This document shows positions 1 to 9,500 of a stretch of 18,035 nucleotides of DNA, in pieces. Every line of letters begins with the position of its first letter. The first letter of the stretch is position 1. Origin of the DNA: Stereocaulon alpinum (Eukaryota; Ascomycota; Lecanoromycetes; Lecanorales; Stereocaulaceae). The notes beneath the pieces are model-generated. The model searched no databases, was not told where the DNA came from, and was given only the letters and a program-made list of their open reading frames with translations. The DNA lies in the NCBI GenBank assembly GCA_018257865.1, contig JAEUBA010000249.1, positions 1-18,035 on the forward strand. Reading direction: 5' to 3'. The position numbers were made by a program, and so were the translations under genes.

Positions 1-2800
1 TATTAATATAGCTACTATATTTCTTTAATAGATAGGGATTATACGGAATAACCTATCTATTATTAATATTTATATTTTCGAGAGGCTCTATAAATAGACG
101 TTTATACTAAGGGTAGCTCCTATCGGGGGCGAACTTAGTCTAGTTACGAAAATCCTTAGGGAAGCTCTTACTATAATAATTCTTCTCTTTACTATAGTAT
201 ATATTATTAGGGTTACTAGTACAGCGATTATAGATTATATATTATAGAATTAACTCATAGAGCTTCTTATTAGCTCCTTTATTAAGTATAAATACTTAGA
301 CGACGCTATTAATATCTTTAATAGTATAAATCCGATCCTCTTCCTATATAATTAATAAAATATAGGCGTATAGCAGTCCTCGCTTTTAAAACTTAATTAT
401 AAAGTAATAAGTAATATTAATACTAAGTATATAAAGCTTAAGGAGGTTATATATAAGCTTATTAAGCTTCTACTTAAATATACGGGCCGTTAGATTATAA
501 CGGTACTCTTATATCTAGCTAGGCTTTAGTAGATTTTAAATATTAGGCTACTTAGGATTATATATAAAGGTAATAAAGTACTTAGGTTTACCCCTTTTCC
601 GAATAATCGTTATTACGTCTTATATCTTCGCCTTTATATATCGTAGGCTTCCTAGTATCGTAGCTGGTAGTATAGTTACTTTAGACCTAAAATCCTTAAG
701 AGAGATACTAGGGTTAGTACTAAGCCTATCTATAAGCCCTAAATAGTAGTCGGCTTAGATAGTTTACTAATTTCGCCTATACTAATTTAGATCGTTTATC
801 TTAATTAAAGCCTAGATATTAGTAACTTAGTAACTAAAAAGACGCCCCCTATCTAGTATATAACTAAAGTAAGGTAAACGGATCTATAGTATAGTTAGAT
901 TTAGAAGGAAGATATTCCGACCTAGAAATATTATAATCTAACTTAGGGTAATAAAAGATACTTATCTATATCTACTTTATATAAAACTAACGTTTTATTA
1001 ATTATATAGATCCTCTACGCCCCTAAGGTATATTATCGCTATTAGTATTAAGGTCGTTTTCTTACTCTAAGTCGTTACTACTATCTTCTTACTCTAGATC
1101 CTCCGAAAACTGGAAGTTATAGCGAGATAGTATACTAGCGGTATAATTACGCTGCGATATATATAGTAGATAATCGCTAGGAAGCTATTAACCGGCTAAT
1201 AGGATATAATTATACTATAACTGCTCGCTAAATAAGAATAGTAAGATATACCGTAGAGCTATATAAGAAGGATACTACTCTAGGATTATTATAAGACCCC
1301 CCTCTTTAATTTCTATATAGATATTACGTTTAATACAACCCTTTTTCCTATCAGTAGGTATAATTATAATATAGGCGACCTTAGTAGACGTAGGGCGATT
1401 ATATATACCCCTATTTTAATATTTTAGATTAAGCTGCTAAATACGTATACTTATTATCTTAATTAGATATCTTTCCTTATCCTCCTTTATACGATCGAAG
1501 CAAGTCTTAAAACCTTAAGTATATAGATTAATAGTACGTAGGATATACTATAGCTAAGTAAGGGTAGCTAGATCTATACCCCCTAAATAGTACTACTAAG
1601 TATCTAGTTACTCCTATATACCGTCTAAGGTATAGATTTAAGTAAACTTCGCCCGTTCGCTATTATCTAGTATAAGAGGCCCTATATAATAGTAGACTAA
1701 CCCCTAGATTCGGAACGTAGTGCGGCCTATATTAAAGTTAATATTATTAGCTACCTTACTAGTAAAGGAGAGGCTATTATTATAGCTAATAATATTTTAA
1801 ATAAACTCTTTACTATAAGTAGTCCTATAGTATATAGGGTGCCTATCTACTAAGATATCTTTAATTTTATAGAGTAAGTTATTTATTTTACGCGCTATAA
1901 GCTTACGGTCCTTTTCCGGTCTATTAGGTAATAGATTAACCTCTTCTAGCTTATATAATTAATTAGGCGGTAGCTAATTATTCTTCCTATTATTATAGTA
2001 TAGCTACCGATTATCAGGCCTACGTTCTATAGGCTAAGACTAAGTAGTATAGTAGGGGTAGGTATTAAATATATTATAAAAACCTTTATTAATTATAAAG
2101 AGCTTTATATCTTTAGCTATAGCTAGGTCCCTATATAACTAGAATATAGCCCTATTCCTTAGCTAATATAGGCTACGCCGGCGACTAGGGTAGTTTAGGC
2201 TATAATCTTCTATAGTTCGTTCTTAGTAGGCGTAGTAGCGTAGAGTACGCTTAGAGTATACTAGTTTAGGTAGGGGAGTAATTAAGTTAATATCTATAAA
2301 CTTAGTAAGCGCTAACTTAGTAATATCTTCTAAAGTAGGAGCTAGTAGAGGGACTCTTTATAAGATTACTACCTATAACCTTAGATTAATAGGGGTATTA
2401 TTACGCTGTATCGCCGAATAGCTATAAAGGTAGGAGTTATAGGATAGATATTAAAAAAGCTAACCTAAATAGTTCTTAGGCTCTATATCCCTTAGTATAG
2501 TATTTAGATTATAAGTATTTAAAGCTGCCCTCTACTTCCTCCCTACTCTATCTTTTATACTACCTTAGTTACTACCGTTTATATTATTATTACGCTTACT
2601 AAGGACTATCTACGCGCTTATCTATAGTTAAGCTATCGCTGGGGAAGGGCTCCTAGGGGAAGGGACGGTATTTTCGCGTAGAGGTTAGTTAGGGGTAGCC
2701 CTAGTTTTTCTACTAGCCTTAGGTTATATCCTACCTCTTATCCTACTATTAATAGTATTACTACGCTTAGTAGGAGCTGTGCGAGGCCTCTTTAGAGGTA
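1..2800 (-). pseudogene. Helitron Rep (HUH) replicase relic, N-terminal and Rep region, partial
   Basis: Replication-initiation part of a Rep-helicase protein, which nicks DNA and drives rolling-circle transposition. One minus-strand frame runs from about 2800 to position 1 (about 930 codons), broken only by TAA/TAG that fit RIP of Gln/Trp codons; I see no frameshift. Order: basic, Thr/Ser-rich N-terminus (about 2800-2300); helitron-like N-terminal domain with TTFRI at about 1700-1720, NRPTSTKVAY near 1380-1405, IYIEIKEGG near 1300-1335 and YPSYIALRY near 1235-1265; GRLF near 850-860; GKPKYFITF and NPK-P-I at 538-600 (usual GKPxLFITFTCNPKWPEI); then the HUH site at 362-370. The two metal-binding His read Tyr-Ala-Tyr instead of His-x-His, inside KRG-LYAYIL (usual KRGLPHAHIL). 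VIPYNPYLLKKY near 15-50 matches the conserved VPYNP block. The catalytic Tyr and helicase lie off the window. The start codon cannot be fixed. Dead gene; family call very secure. Confidence 0.92.
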
Positions 2801-3058
2801 GTAGAGTTAGTAGGGATAAATCGGTAGGAGTAGACTTATTAAGGATATAATTAGGGCGTTTCTAATTCCGTAGCTTTCGCGTAAGGTACAGCTTATCTAT
2901 AATAGGATAAGTAGGATTAGATTAAGATATTACTAATAGTAGGATATTATTAGCTATATATATAGAAATAATCTATAGAGTAATGAAAAAAGGACTAAGA
3001 AGTATAGGTATCGAAAATAATAAACCTTAGGCGGAATAGATCCGTATAGGAAGAACTA
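2801..3058 (-). other. Helitron H1 5' untranslated / N-terminal spacer
   Basis: Between the first confidently read codons of the Rep relic and the LINE insertion. Joined to 4034-4295 it forms the original 5' leader of H1. The sequence is AT-rich and no domain is recognised. The original start codon probably lay here or slightly downstream, but ATG has been erased. Confidence 0.5.
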
Positions 3059-3072
3059 GTATAGAAAATATT
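3059..3072. repeat. Target-site duplication of LINE D, left copy
   Basis: The 14-bp string gtatagaaaatatt occurs here, next to the GATT-repeat tail, and again at 4020-4033 at the other end of the LINE. The sequences beyond the two copies differ. Length and position fit target-primed reverse transcription. Confidence 0.85.
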
Positions 3073-3148
3073 GATTAATTGATTGATTTATACGCCTATT
3101 CTAGTATCTATATATACTAATAAGGGTGTTCTCTTATATTATTAGGAA
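3073..3148 (-). repeat. LINE-type 3' end with GATT-repeat tail, copy 1
   Basis: Direct repeat shared with 9929-10001. Both begin with GATT units followed by tatacgcctattctagtatc and a conserved stretch to about the tatattatt at 3135-3143. As the extreme 3' end of a LINE it would be the part recognised by the reverse transcriptase. Confidence 0.85.
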
Positions 3149-3329
3149 ATCTAGGGGGGTTGAAGGCCCTCTAGACGTGAAAGAAACCTTTCTAGAGTCG
3201 CCCCTTCTAGCTAAAAACTTTCGCTTATTAGCTTACTTATTATTCTACTCCGCTTATCTAACCTCGCTGCTAGGCTCTATAATACTAGTAATAATAATCT
3301 CCGTTACCCTAATAGGCCCTATAATACTC

Positions 3330-4007
3330 TAGCAGCTCCGCCGCCTTTAGCTTCTACTTATACTTAGGCTTCTTTATCTTTAGGGTTTTTATTACTAGTT
3401 CTACTCTAATAGGGAGTTTAGACTAGGAGAGCTGTTCCCTAGTAAGTTAATACTACGTTAGGAATCCTAACCTAACTAGCTATCTTATAGCTACTCTTAT
3501 ACTAGTAACCTCAGCTAGTATAGTCCTAATATTATAAGTTTCTACCTCTTTAATAAGCTCCCTTTAAGTGTCGCTAAGCTCTAAGTAGTATAGGAGAATA
3601 TACTTTATATCCTAATTCCTCTATCTATAACTATAGCGGGTACTACGGACCCCTAGTACCCTTACCTTATAAAGGAAGTAGTTAAACCTATTCTTCCTAC
3701 TTTAGAGTTAGACTGCTATCGAGCTTTCTACCTTCCTAAGCTTTAGGTAGTAGTTATACCTTTCTCTAAATAACGGTTTATTCTATATAGGTGTACGAGA
3801 GTGCTTAGGGATAGTATCCTTATATACCTCCTACCGCTTAATCTACTTCGCTATTACCTAGCCTTATATCTTCTTAGCTAGGACGCCTACGTCTTAATAC
3901 TCCTCGATATCCGTTTTTAGGTTATACTAATATACCTTCCTCCTTATCGCCGTTACCGCTTGATCCCAATCCTTCGCCTTAAGCTCCTGCAGGGCCTATT
4001 CTTCCTT
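3330..4007 (-). pseudogene. LINE ORF2 C-terminal region (Tad1-type), truncated
   Basis: One minus-strand frame of about 225 codons interrupted only by RIP-type stops. Readable blocks in order: EKEE-ALQELKAKDWDQAV near 3960-4005; PLFRERYNYYLKLRKVESS near 3700-3770; RFNYFLYKVRVLGVRS near 3635-3690; then YSYR...DIKYILLYYLELS-T (about 3560-3635). The last corresponds to the CxC...HxxxxC zinc-binding tail found after the RNase H domain in fungal Tad1-type LINE polyproteins, with the cysteines now Tyr. It ends with a basic stretch (KTLKIKKPKYK near 3360-3400). The 5' end is lost by truncation at 4019. The RT and endonuclease domains are absent. The match is to the family pattern from memory, not a search. 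Confidence 0.75.
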
Positions 4008-4019
4008 TTCTAGTGATAG

Positions 4020-4033
4020 GTATAGAAAATATT
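4020..4033. repeat. Target-site duplication of LINE D, right copy
   Basis: Second copy of gtatagaaaatatt. Host Helitron sequence resumes at 4034 with aattagag. Removing 3073-4033 restores a continuous H1 leader. Confidence 0.85.
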
Positions 4034-4295
4034 AATTAGAGTAAAACTTCGTTAAAACTATATTAATTTTAATAATTCCGGCGTTATTAGAAAGCGTATA
4101 AAAAGTGTTATAATATATAGTTAAGTAGATAATATTATATAGGTAAAGTTCTAAGTGCGTATAATACGAAAAAATAAAGATATTTTGATAGTTAATAGAG
4201 TCTTAGTATCTTAATTCTTTTAAAAACTATTAGTTAGAATGGCTCGGGAGATCTACAGGGTCCCAATTGCCGATTTTCTATTATAGTAAGAAAGA
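4034..4295 (-). other. Helitron H1 5' terminal region
   Basis: Minus-strand start of H1, beginning TCTTTCTTACTATAATAG at 4295. No coding sequence is recognised. The outermost part (about 4233-4285) still carries several CA and TG dinucleotides (gaatggctcg, ctacagggtc, ccaattgccg), unlike the heavily mutated surroundings. The 5' terminus of a Helitron normally starts with TC inserted after an A, which is what is seen. Confidence 0.75.
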
Positions 4296-5110
4296 TTAAT
4301 CCTATTTCGAGCTTATAATATATAAGGCGGGTAGACTAGATACGGTTATAATTAAAAAAACGCTAGTTAAGTATCTTTAAGATATTAAAGGCGTTCTTAG
4401 TAGGGCTTATATAATTAGGATCTATATACTAAAGGATTAAGGTTTAAGCTTCGCTAGAGGAGTACTTAAAGTAGGTAGAGACTTACTTTAATCCTTCTTA
4501 AAAGTTAGTAGGGTATTCCTTAATAAATAGCTTTATTACTATCTTCTATAAATTATACTCTACCTTACCCTTATAATTACTAAAATAATTACGAGGATAT
4601 TTAATTTTAGATAGATTAATAGGAGAGCTACTAGGGGTAGGCTTAGAAAGGTAGTAGTCTATTAATAGCTAGAGGTTAGCGGTAAGGGATCTCTACTAAC
4701 GTTAGGGATTAGGAGCTAGGGTAGTATTTATTATAAGGGCCGCTGCTATAGCAGCTTAGATAATAACTATTATAAAGGTAGTCTAAGCCTCTATAAAGGC
4801 TAGAGTATTACCTATATTAATAGTTAGCGGAGAGGGTATAGTAACTATATTTTCGATAGTTCCTTTTAAGCTTAAGTTAACTACGTCTTCTAGCTTAGGA
4901 GCTTTAATTAAGGGTAGGGGGTCGTTAGGATCTAAAGGGGAAGGTATAGGTATTAGGGATTAGCTCCTAGATAAAAATCTTAGATAATTAGGAGGTACGC
5001 TTTAGCGTATACTCTTATAAGGTGGTATATAAGTAGTAGGTAGGTAGGTAGAGGGACGAAGACTAAGGTACCTAGGATTTAGGTAGGTGGGATTAGAATC
5101 ATATTATTAG
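4296..5110 (-). pseudogene. Gag relic of element E, N-terminal part
   Basis: Direct repeat of 12103-12926 with point differences and very few indels. The minus-strand frame reads PNDPLPLIKAPKLEDVVNL near 4860-4920, SKPTPSSSPINLSKIKYPRN near 4600-4655, KLFIKEYPTN near 4505-4545 and NAFNILKILN-RFFNYN near 4350-4400. These follow the pattern of a fungal gypsy capsid protein: proline-rich N-terminus followed by a helical capsid domain. The zinc knuckle seen in the sister copy is cut off by Helitron H1 at 4296. Stops fit RIP of Gln/Trp codons. The original start codon is not preserved. Confidence 0.82.
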
Positions 5111-5408
5111 GTATAATCTAAGAGTATAGAAATTTTCTTTAATACCCGCTAGTATTAGTAATATTATAGTAGTAGGCTGCAGCCTCTTTTAATTATTAAT
5201 AATTAATAGGCTGCTACCTCTTTAGCCTTAAAGTACCGTCCTACGGCTTCGTCTACTAGTAACTATACCTTATAGTCTTCGCCTCTAGCGGGTTATTTAG
5301 TTTCTTCTACTACCTTAGTAGGGTCGAATACTAAGTAGGTTTATATTATTTATTTAACCTCGCTAATATACTTATAAGGGCGGGGGTAAGTTATAAGATT
5401 TATTCTAA
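5111..5408 (-). other. 5' leader of element E
   Basis: About 300 bases between the 5' LTR and gag, holding no gene that I recognise. It includes the AT dinucleotide at 5113/5114, which is the empty counterpart of the site where Helitron H2 entered sister element B. It also contains two near-copies of aggctgcagcctctttt about 40 bp apart (about 5172 and 5208) flanking a palindromic taattattaataatta. The bases next to the LTR (5408 leftward, read on the minus strand ttagaataaatc) are where a primer-binding site should be, but I cannot match them to a tRNA after RIP. Confidence 0.55.
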
Positions 5409-5629
5409 TATTAGGGGCCGGCCTAGAGTAAGTTATAGGGGTGTTATTAGACTAGGAGAATAAATCTAAGGAAGGAAAGCTATATATATAAAGCGTGTGT
5501 ATAATATATTAGGGACGCGGCTTAGTAGGCGCTAAGGCCAAAGGGGCCTAGCGTTAGGCCTAGGCCAAGATATATAAACACTAGCAAGTAACAAAGGACT
5601 AGTAATTAACGAAAGGCTAGCCCGTAACA
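5409..5629 (-). repeat. 5' LTR of element E (221 bp)
   Basis: Direct repeat of 6188-6464. On the minus strand it runs from TGTTACGGGCTAGCC to GGCCCCTAATA (originally TGTTA...TAACA, the typical TG...CA ends); the outer tgttac end is still unmutated here. Both copies share gcgtgtgtataata and the cggcttagtaggcgctaagg block. It has only one unit of the 11-bp motif that is repeated six times in the other copy, which explains most of the 56-bp length difference. Gag lies on its left, so on the minus strand it is the 5' LTR. Confidence 0.85.
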
Positions 5630-6187
5630 ATTATAAACTAGTATATAAAGTAGCGCCTCTAGCCTTTCTATATATACTACTAGGATAACTAGAGCTAGAT
5701 ACTACTAATTATAGATCTAGCCTAGTTAATATTACCCTATAAATCTTTAGGTATTATACCTTTCTAGCTGCTAAATAGATATAAGCTATATACTTTCTAA
5801 GACCTTTATAATCCCAACCCTCCTACTATCGCCTTAGAGAAGCTAAATTACGAAGGCGCTATATAAGTCGCCTCCTAAATAGAAAATACTATACGATTTA
5901 TATACTCCTCCTTATAGTTATAGTAGGATAAGATAAGATAAATAGCTAACCGTAAGTATTATAAGGTAGACTAGGATATTAGAGATCTAGTACTAGTTAA
6001 TACTTAGAACTAAAAAATAGATTAGCCCTTCTATAAGCTCTCTAATAGCTAGTACGGTCTAGTTAAGGTCTTAAAAAAGATTAGCGAAAGCTAGAAAGTA
6101 GAACTCCTATAGGATTAGGTAATCTAGCTAGTATTCTACTCCTACTCCCTCCGTAGGTATCCTAATAATCCCCTACTAAGATAGTAA
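5630..6187 (+). pseudogene. Fragment F: C-terminal integrase of an unrelated gypsy element
   Basis: Plus-strand coding relic squeezed between the LTRs of E and B. Frame from about 5770 to 6183: YNPNPPTIALEKLNYEGA (5807-5860), then ANRKYYKVD, DLVLVNT (5986-6006), KID-PFYKLSNS-YGLVKVLKK (about 6015-6077; usual KLSxKWYGPFKVLxKIG) and SLRRYPNNPLLR (6148-6182). This is the GPY/F module that follows the integrase core; the order and spacing match Ty3/gypsy. It stops in-frame five bases before the B LTR, where a chromodomain or tail would follow, so it is cut by the insertion. 5630-5770 is not clearly readable. Its residues differ from the corresponding parts of B and G, so it is a third family. Confidence 0.8.
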
Positions 6188-6464
6188 TATTAGGGGCCGG
6201 CCTAGAGCGAGTTAATAGGGGTGTTATTAGACTAGGAGAATAAATCTAAGGAAGAAAGCTATGTATATAGAGCGTGTGTATAATATAATAGGGACGCGGC
6301 TTAGTAGGCGCTAAGGCTAAAGGGGGCCTAGCGTCCGACCTAGGCCGAATCTAAGCCAAACTTAGGCTAGACCTAGGCTAAACCTAGGCCAGACCTAGGC
6401 TAAGGTGTATAAATACTAGCAAGTAATAAAGGACTAGTTAGTAACGAAAGGCTAGCCCGTAATA
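6188..6464 (-). repeat. 3' LTR of element B (277 bp)
   Basis: Matches the E LTR at 5409-5629. Minus-strand ends tattacgggctagcc and ggccggcccctaata fit former TGTTA...TAACA. It lies directly downstream of a run of nine G on the minus strand (polypurine tract), so it is the 3' LTR. It is longer than the E copy by 56 bp because of an 11-bp tandem array. The outer flank at 6183-6187 (agtaa) would be one half of a target duplication whose partner is off the window. Confidence 0.87.
6337..6402. repeat. 11-bp tandem array inside the B LTR (6 units)
   Basis: Six consecutive 11-mers close to gacctaggcta (gacctaggccg, aatctaagcca, aacttaggcta, gacctaggcta, aacctaggcca, gacctaggcta). The E LTR has about one such unit at 5554-5566. 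The units contain the palindrome cctagg. Confidence 0.9.
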
Positions 6465-6467
6465 TTA

Positions 6468-6479
6468 CCCCCCCCCTCT
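6468..6479 (-). other. Polypurine tract of element B
   Basis: On the minus strand AGAGGGGGGGGG, three bases upstream of the LTR start. Such a tract primes plus-strand DNA synthesis and sits just before the 3' LTR. It settles the orientation of the 6188-6464 LTR. Confidence 0.8.
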
Positions 6480-6517
6480 AGAAAGTATCGACCCTAATAC
6501 GTATAAGCGGTCTCCTA

Positions 6518-9500
6518 TTAACTCGGACTACTAAGCTTCCCTAGGTAGTAGCGGTAGAAATCCGTAACGATATTAGCTATATTTTCGAATTTATTACTAT
6601 CTATATTATACTATTAATAGTTAGGTTGCCCTTCGTCTTTCTACTAGATATAGAACTATAGCTAGCGGTTCTTTTCTATCTATTAGGCGTCTAATATCTT
6701 ATCTAGTTCCTACTCCTCTTTATTATTAACGATTACCAGCCCTAGCGGTTCAGCGCGTTATCTAAGTAGGGGATCGCTTATAGCCTTATATAATAGGCTA
6801 GGGTAAAATATATTATAGATCCGTATACTTACTAGGAGCTTTAGGCGGTAGGAATATCCTACTTTTTCTATAACTTTAAATAGCCCTAGTATCTTATTAT
6901 TAAGTTTCTTACTCAGCTATACTATAGTAATATTTCTACTAGATAGGAAGACTAAATCTCCTACTTTATAAAATATATTAGCTTAGTAGCGATCCGCTTA
7001 ATCTATTATCTATATACGGCTCTAAGCGGATTATTCCTTAATAAATTCTAGTATATCCGCTATTTTATCTATAATATTATTTGCCTTAGCAGCCTACGTC
7101 CTTTCCTAGGTAGAGGGGCTAGGCTCTACTAGCGGCGAGAAAGATATATAAGGATAAAAGCCTTTATTAGCGAAGAAGGGAGATATACTAGTAGTATTTA
7201 CGATAGTATTATTATTAGCGAATTCTGCGATAGGTAGCTAATAGACCTAATCGTCCTATATATAGGAGTAGTACGTCCTTAGTTACTACTTAATATCCTA
7301 ATTAGCTCTTTCGGTTTATCTATTAGTTTCTAGGTAGAACGCTATAGATAGCTTTACCTTAATTCGTAATCGCTTATAAAACGCCTCCTATACTAATAAG
7401 ACGAACTATAGACCTTAGTCTAATATAATAGAGTTAGGCAGACTATAGGTGTGGAAGACGTAATTAAGTAAGATATCTACCGTAGCCTCTATAGAGGTTC
7501 CTTCGTTAGTAGCTATATATAGGGCGTAGTACCGTTCCTTAGTAAGGTAGTCTACTAATATATAAATAGCGTTATAGTTATCTAAGATAGGAAGACTTAT
7601 AATAAAGTCTATTAAGATATCCTACTAGCGTTACTTTAAGGTAGGTAGTAGCTATAGGAGTCTATTATACTAATCTCTTAATACCTTACTTCTCTAATAT
7701 ATATAGTAGTTACGGATATAACGGGCTACTTCCTCTTTTATACTTAGCTAGTAGAATTAATACTTTAGGATCTCTAGTATATAGTCTCTTCTTAAATAAC
7801 CGCTTACGGGGAGATTATAGCTTTCCTTTATAAGTTCGATATAAAGCTTTAGTAGGGCGGGGACCTAAAGGCGTTCTTTATAGAAGAGGGTATAATAGCG
7901 TTAGGAGTAGTACCTTAGATTAATACCCTTAAAGATCTAAGTAGGATTCTTTTTAGTAGCCTCTCGCAGCTGCGTATAGTCCTTATTATCCTAATTAGCT
8001 AATATAATCCTAGCGTAGAGAGGTAAGTCTTTATCTATTAGCGCGTTAATTTACTCCTCTAAAGGCTCTTAGTCTACTAAGAAGGTTAGATTATAACCTT
8101 AGAAGTACTTAGGTAATAGTAGCGTATAATACTAGTACTTTAAATATAAGTCGTCCTTATCCGTAGGTACTAAGTTAGGTAACTTAGTTAGGGTATCTAC
8201 TTTCCTATTTAACTTCCTAGTATAGTATATAATCTTAAAGTTATAGTCTACTAACTTCTCAGCCTATCTAGCTTAGCGCTGGGTAAGCTCCTTTATCTAT
8301 ATAAAGTACTCTAAGCTTTTATAGTTAGTAAAGATCTAAATTAGGATATCCGTTAACTTAAGTTTAAAGCGCTAGTACTTTAGGTAGCGAACTATTACTA
8401 GTAGTTCCTTATTATAAATCTTATAGTTATATTCTACTAGTAGTAAGTTCTTACTATAGAATATAACTAAGTATAGTACTCTATTATTATCCGCTTGCGA
8501 TAATACTTTATTATTAATATAGTCTAAGGAGTCTATCTCTAGCACCGCTAGTCGAGATCTCTTATAATACCTTAATACTAAGGTACTAGTTACTAAATCC
8601 TTTATCTCTTCGAAGGCTAATTAATATACTTTAGACTAACGGAATAGGTAATCTTTTTTAGTAAGCGCTACTAGTAGTTTTACTATTTTTAAGAAGTCTT
8701 TAATAAATTAACGGTAGAAGTTATAGAAGCTAACGAATACTTATACCTCCTTTAGGTAGGTAGAGGCTTCTTAGTTAGCGACTACTTTAACTTTATTAGG
8801 ATCTATTCTTAGTCTACTAGTAGATACTATTAATCCTAAAAACTTCGTTTCTTATATATAGAATTCGTACTTATTAATATCTACCTAAAGGCCTGCCTCT
8901 TATAGTTATATAAGGACCTTTCTAATATACTCTTAGTACTCCTTCTTAGTCTTACTATAAATTAGGATATTATCTAAGTAAGCTTAGTAGAAGTTATTAA
9001 GGTATTCGAATAAGGTATCGTTTATATACTACTAGTAAGAGGTAGGACCTCCGGTTAGTCTAAAAGGTAATATATAGTACTTAAAGGCTCCGAAGGAAGT
9101 AGTAAAGGTAGTATAGTCCTTACTATCTAGATATATTCTAAGCTTATTAAATATAGTAATAATATTAAGCTTAGTAAGGTACTTATAGCCTACTATATAA
9201 GCTAAGGCTTCTTTAATTAATAAAATTAAATAGCGGTTTTAAATTATTATTATATTAAGTCTATAGTAGTCTACGTAGAATCTTAAGCTACTATCCTTCT
9301 TTTATACGAATAGTACTAGGGACGTATATAAGGTAGTACTTAGTAAGATAAAGCCCTTCTTAAGGTTTTCTTTAAGGTATTCTTTTACCTTCTATAGCTT
9401 AAAGCTAGATATTAGGTATAGTTAACTCTATAGTAGCCTCTTTCCTAGCTTTAGCTTAATTTTATAATTATATAATTAATATAGGGGGAGCTCTTTTACC

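Larger units (their letters stand above)
3073..4019 (-). mobile_element. LINE D, 5'-truncated Tad1-like non-LTR retrotransposon (947 bp)
   Basis: Minus-strand insertion in the 5' region of Helitron H1. It is flanked by a 14-bp target duplication. Its 3' end (left side) finishes in a short tandem (ATCA)n-type tail, seen on the plus strand as gattaattgattgatt, and its 5' end (right side) cuts into ORF2, the usual 5' truncation of LINE copies. It contains only the C-terminal part of ORF2 and the 3' untranslated region. The last about 75 bp are nearly the same as the end of insertion I (9929-10001), while the sequence before that is different. Confidence 0.88.
1..4295 (-). mobile_element. Helitron H1, 5' part (continues past the left edge)
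   Basis: A rolling-circle transposon of the Helitron class read on the minus strand. Its 5' end is placed at 4295. There the gypsy gag sequence shared with the sister copy near 12103 stops, and a sequence beginning TCTTTCTTACT starts, directly after an A and before the T that begins the remaining gag (A^T target). The Rep relic follows downstream. The element is interrupted by a LINE at 3073-4019 with its target duplication, so about 3.3 kb of Helitron proper is visible. The helicase half and the 3' hairpin lie beyond position 1. No target duplication is expected for this class. A second Helitron (H2) lies at 12927 and above, but the two parts seen do not overlap, so I cannot say whether they are one family. 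Confidence 0.85.
4296..5629 (-). mobile_element. Ty3/gypsy element E, 5' part (gag, leader, 5' LTR)
   Basis: Sister copy of element B in the same orientation. Visible, in transcription order: 5' LTR (5629 to 5409), leader with no surviving recognisable primer-binding site (5408 to about 5111), and the first about 270 codons of gag (about 5110 to 4296). The rest of gag and pol would continue on the far side of Helitron H1, off the left edge. The LTR and gag are both clearly alike between E and B, so these belong to one family. Confidence 0.85.

Noticed and set aside
3126..3332. 68-codon open stretch on the plus strand
   Set aside because: It begins with GTG, lies opposite the LINE 3' region and the end of its ORF2, and resembles no protein; its hydrophobic look follows from AT-rich sequence.
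4242..4289. Plus-strand ATG followed by 15 codons, in a patch that escaped RIP
   Set aside because: Ends at a TAG after 15 codons and lies in the 5' terminus of Helitron H1 on the opposite strand; no evidence of translation.
5409..6464. A compact plus-strand element with two LTRs and a 558-bp interior
   Set aside because: The polypurine tract beside 6464 and gag beside 5409 show that the LTRs belong to two separate minus-strand elements; no polypurine tract precedes 6188 on the plus strand. A recombined small element is not fully excluded.
6468..6476. Run of nine C as a sequencing artefact or G-quadruplex
   Set aside because: It is in the correct place for a gypsy polypurine tract on the minus strand.
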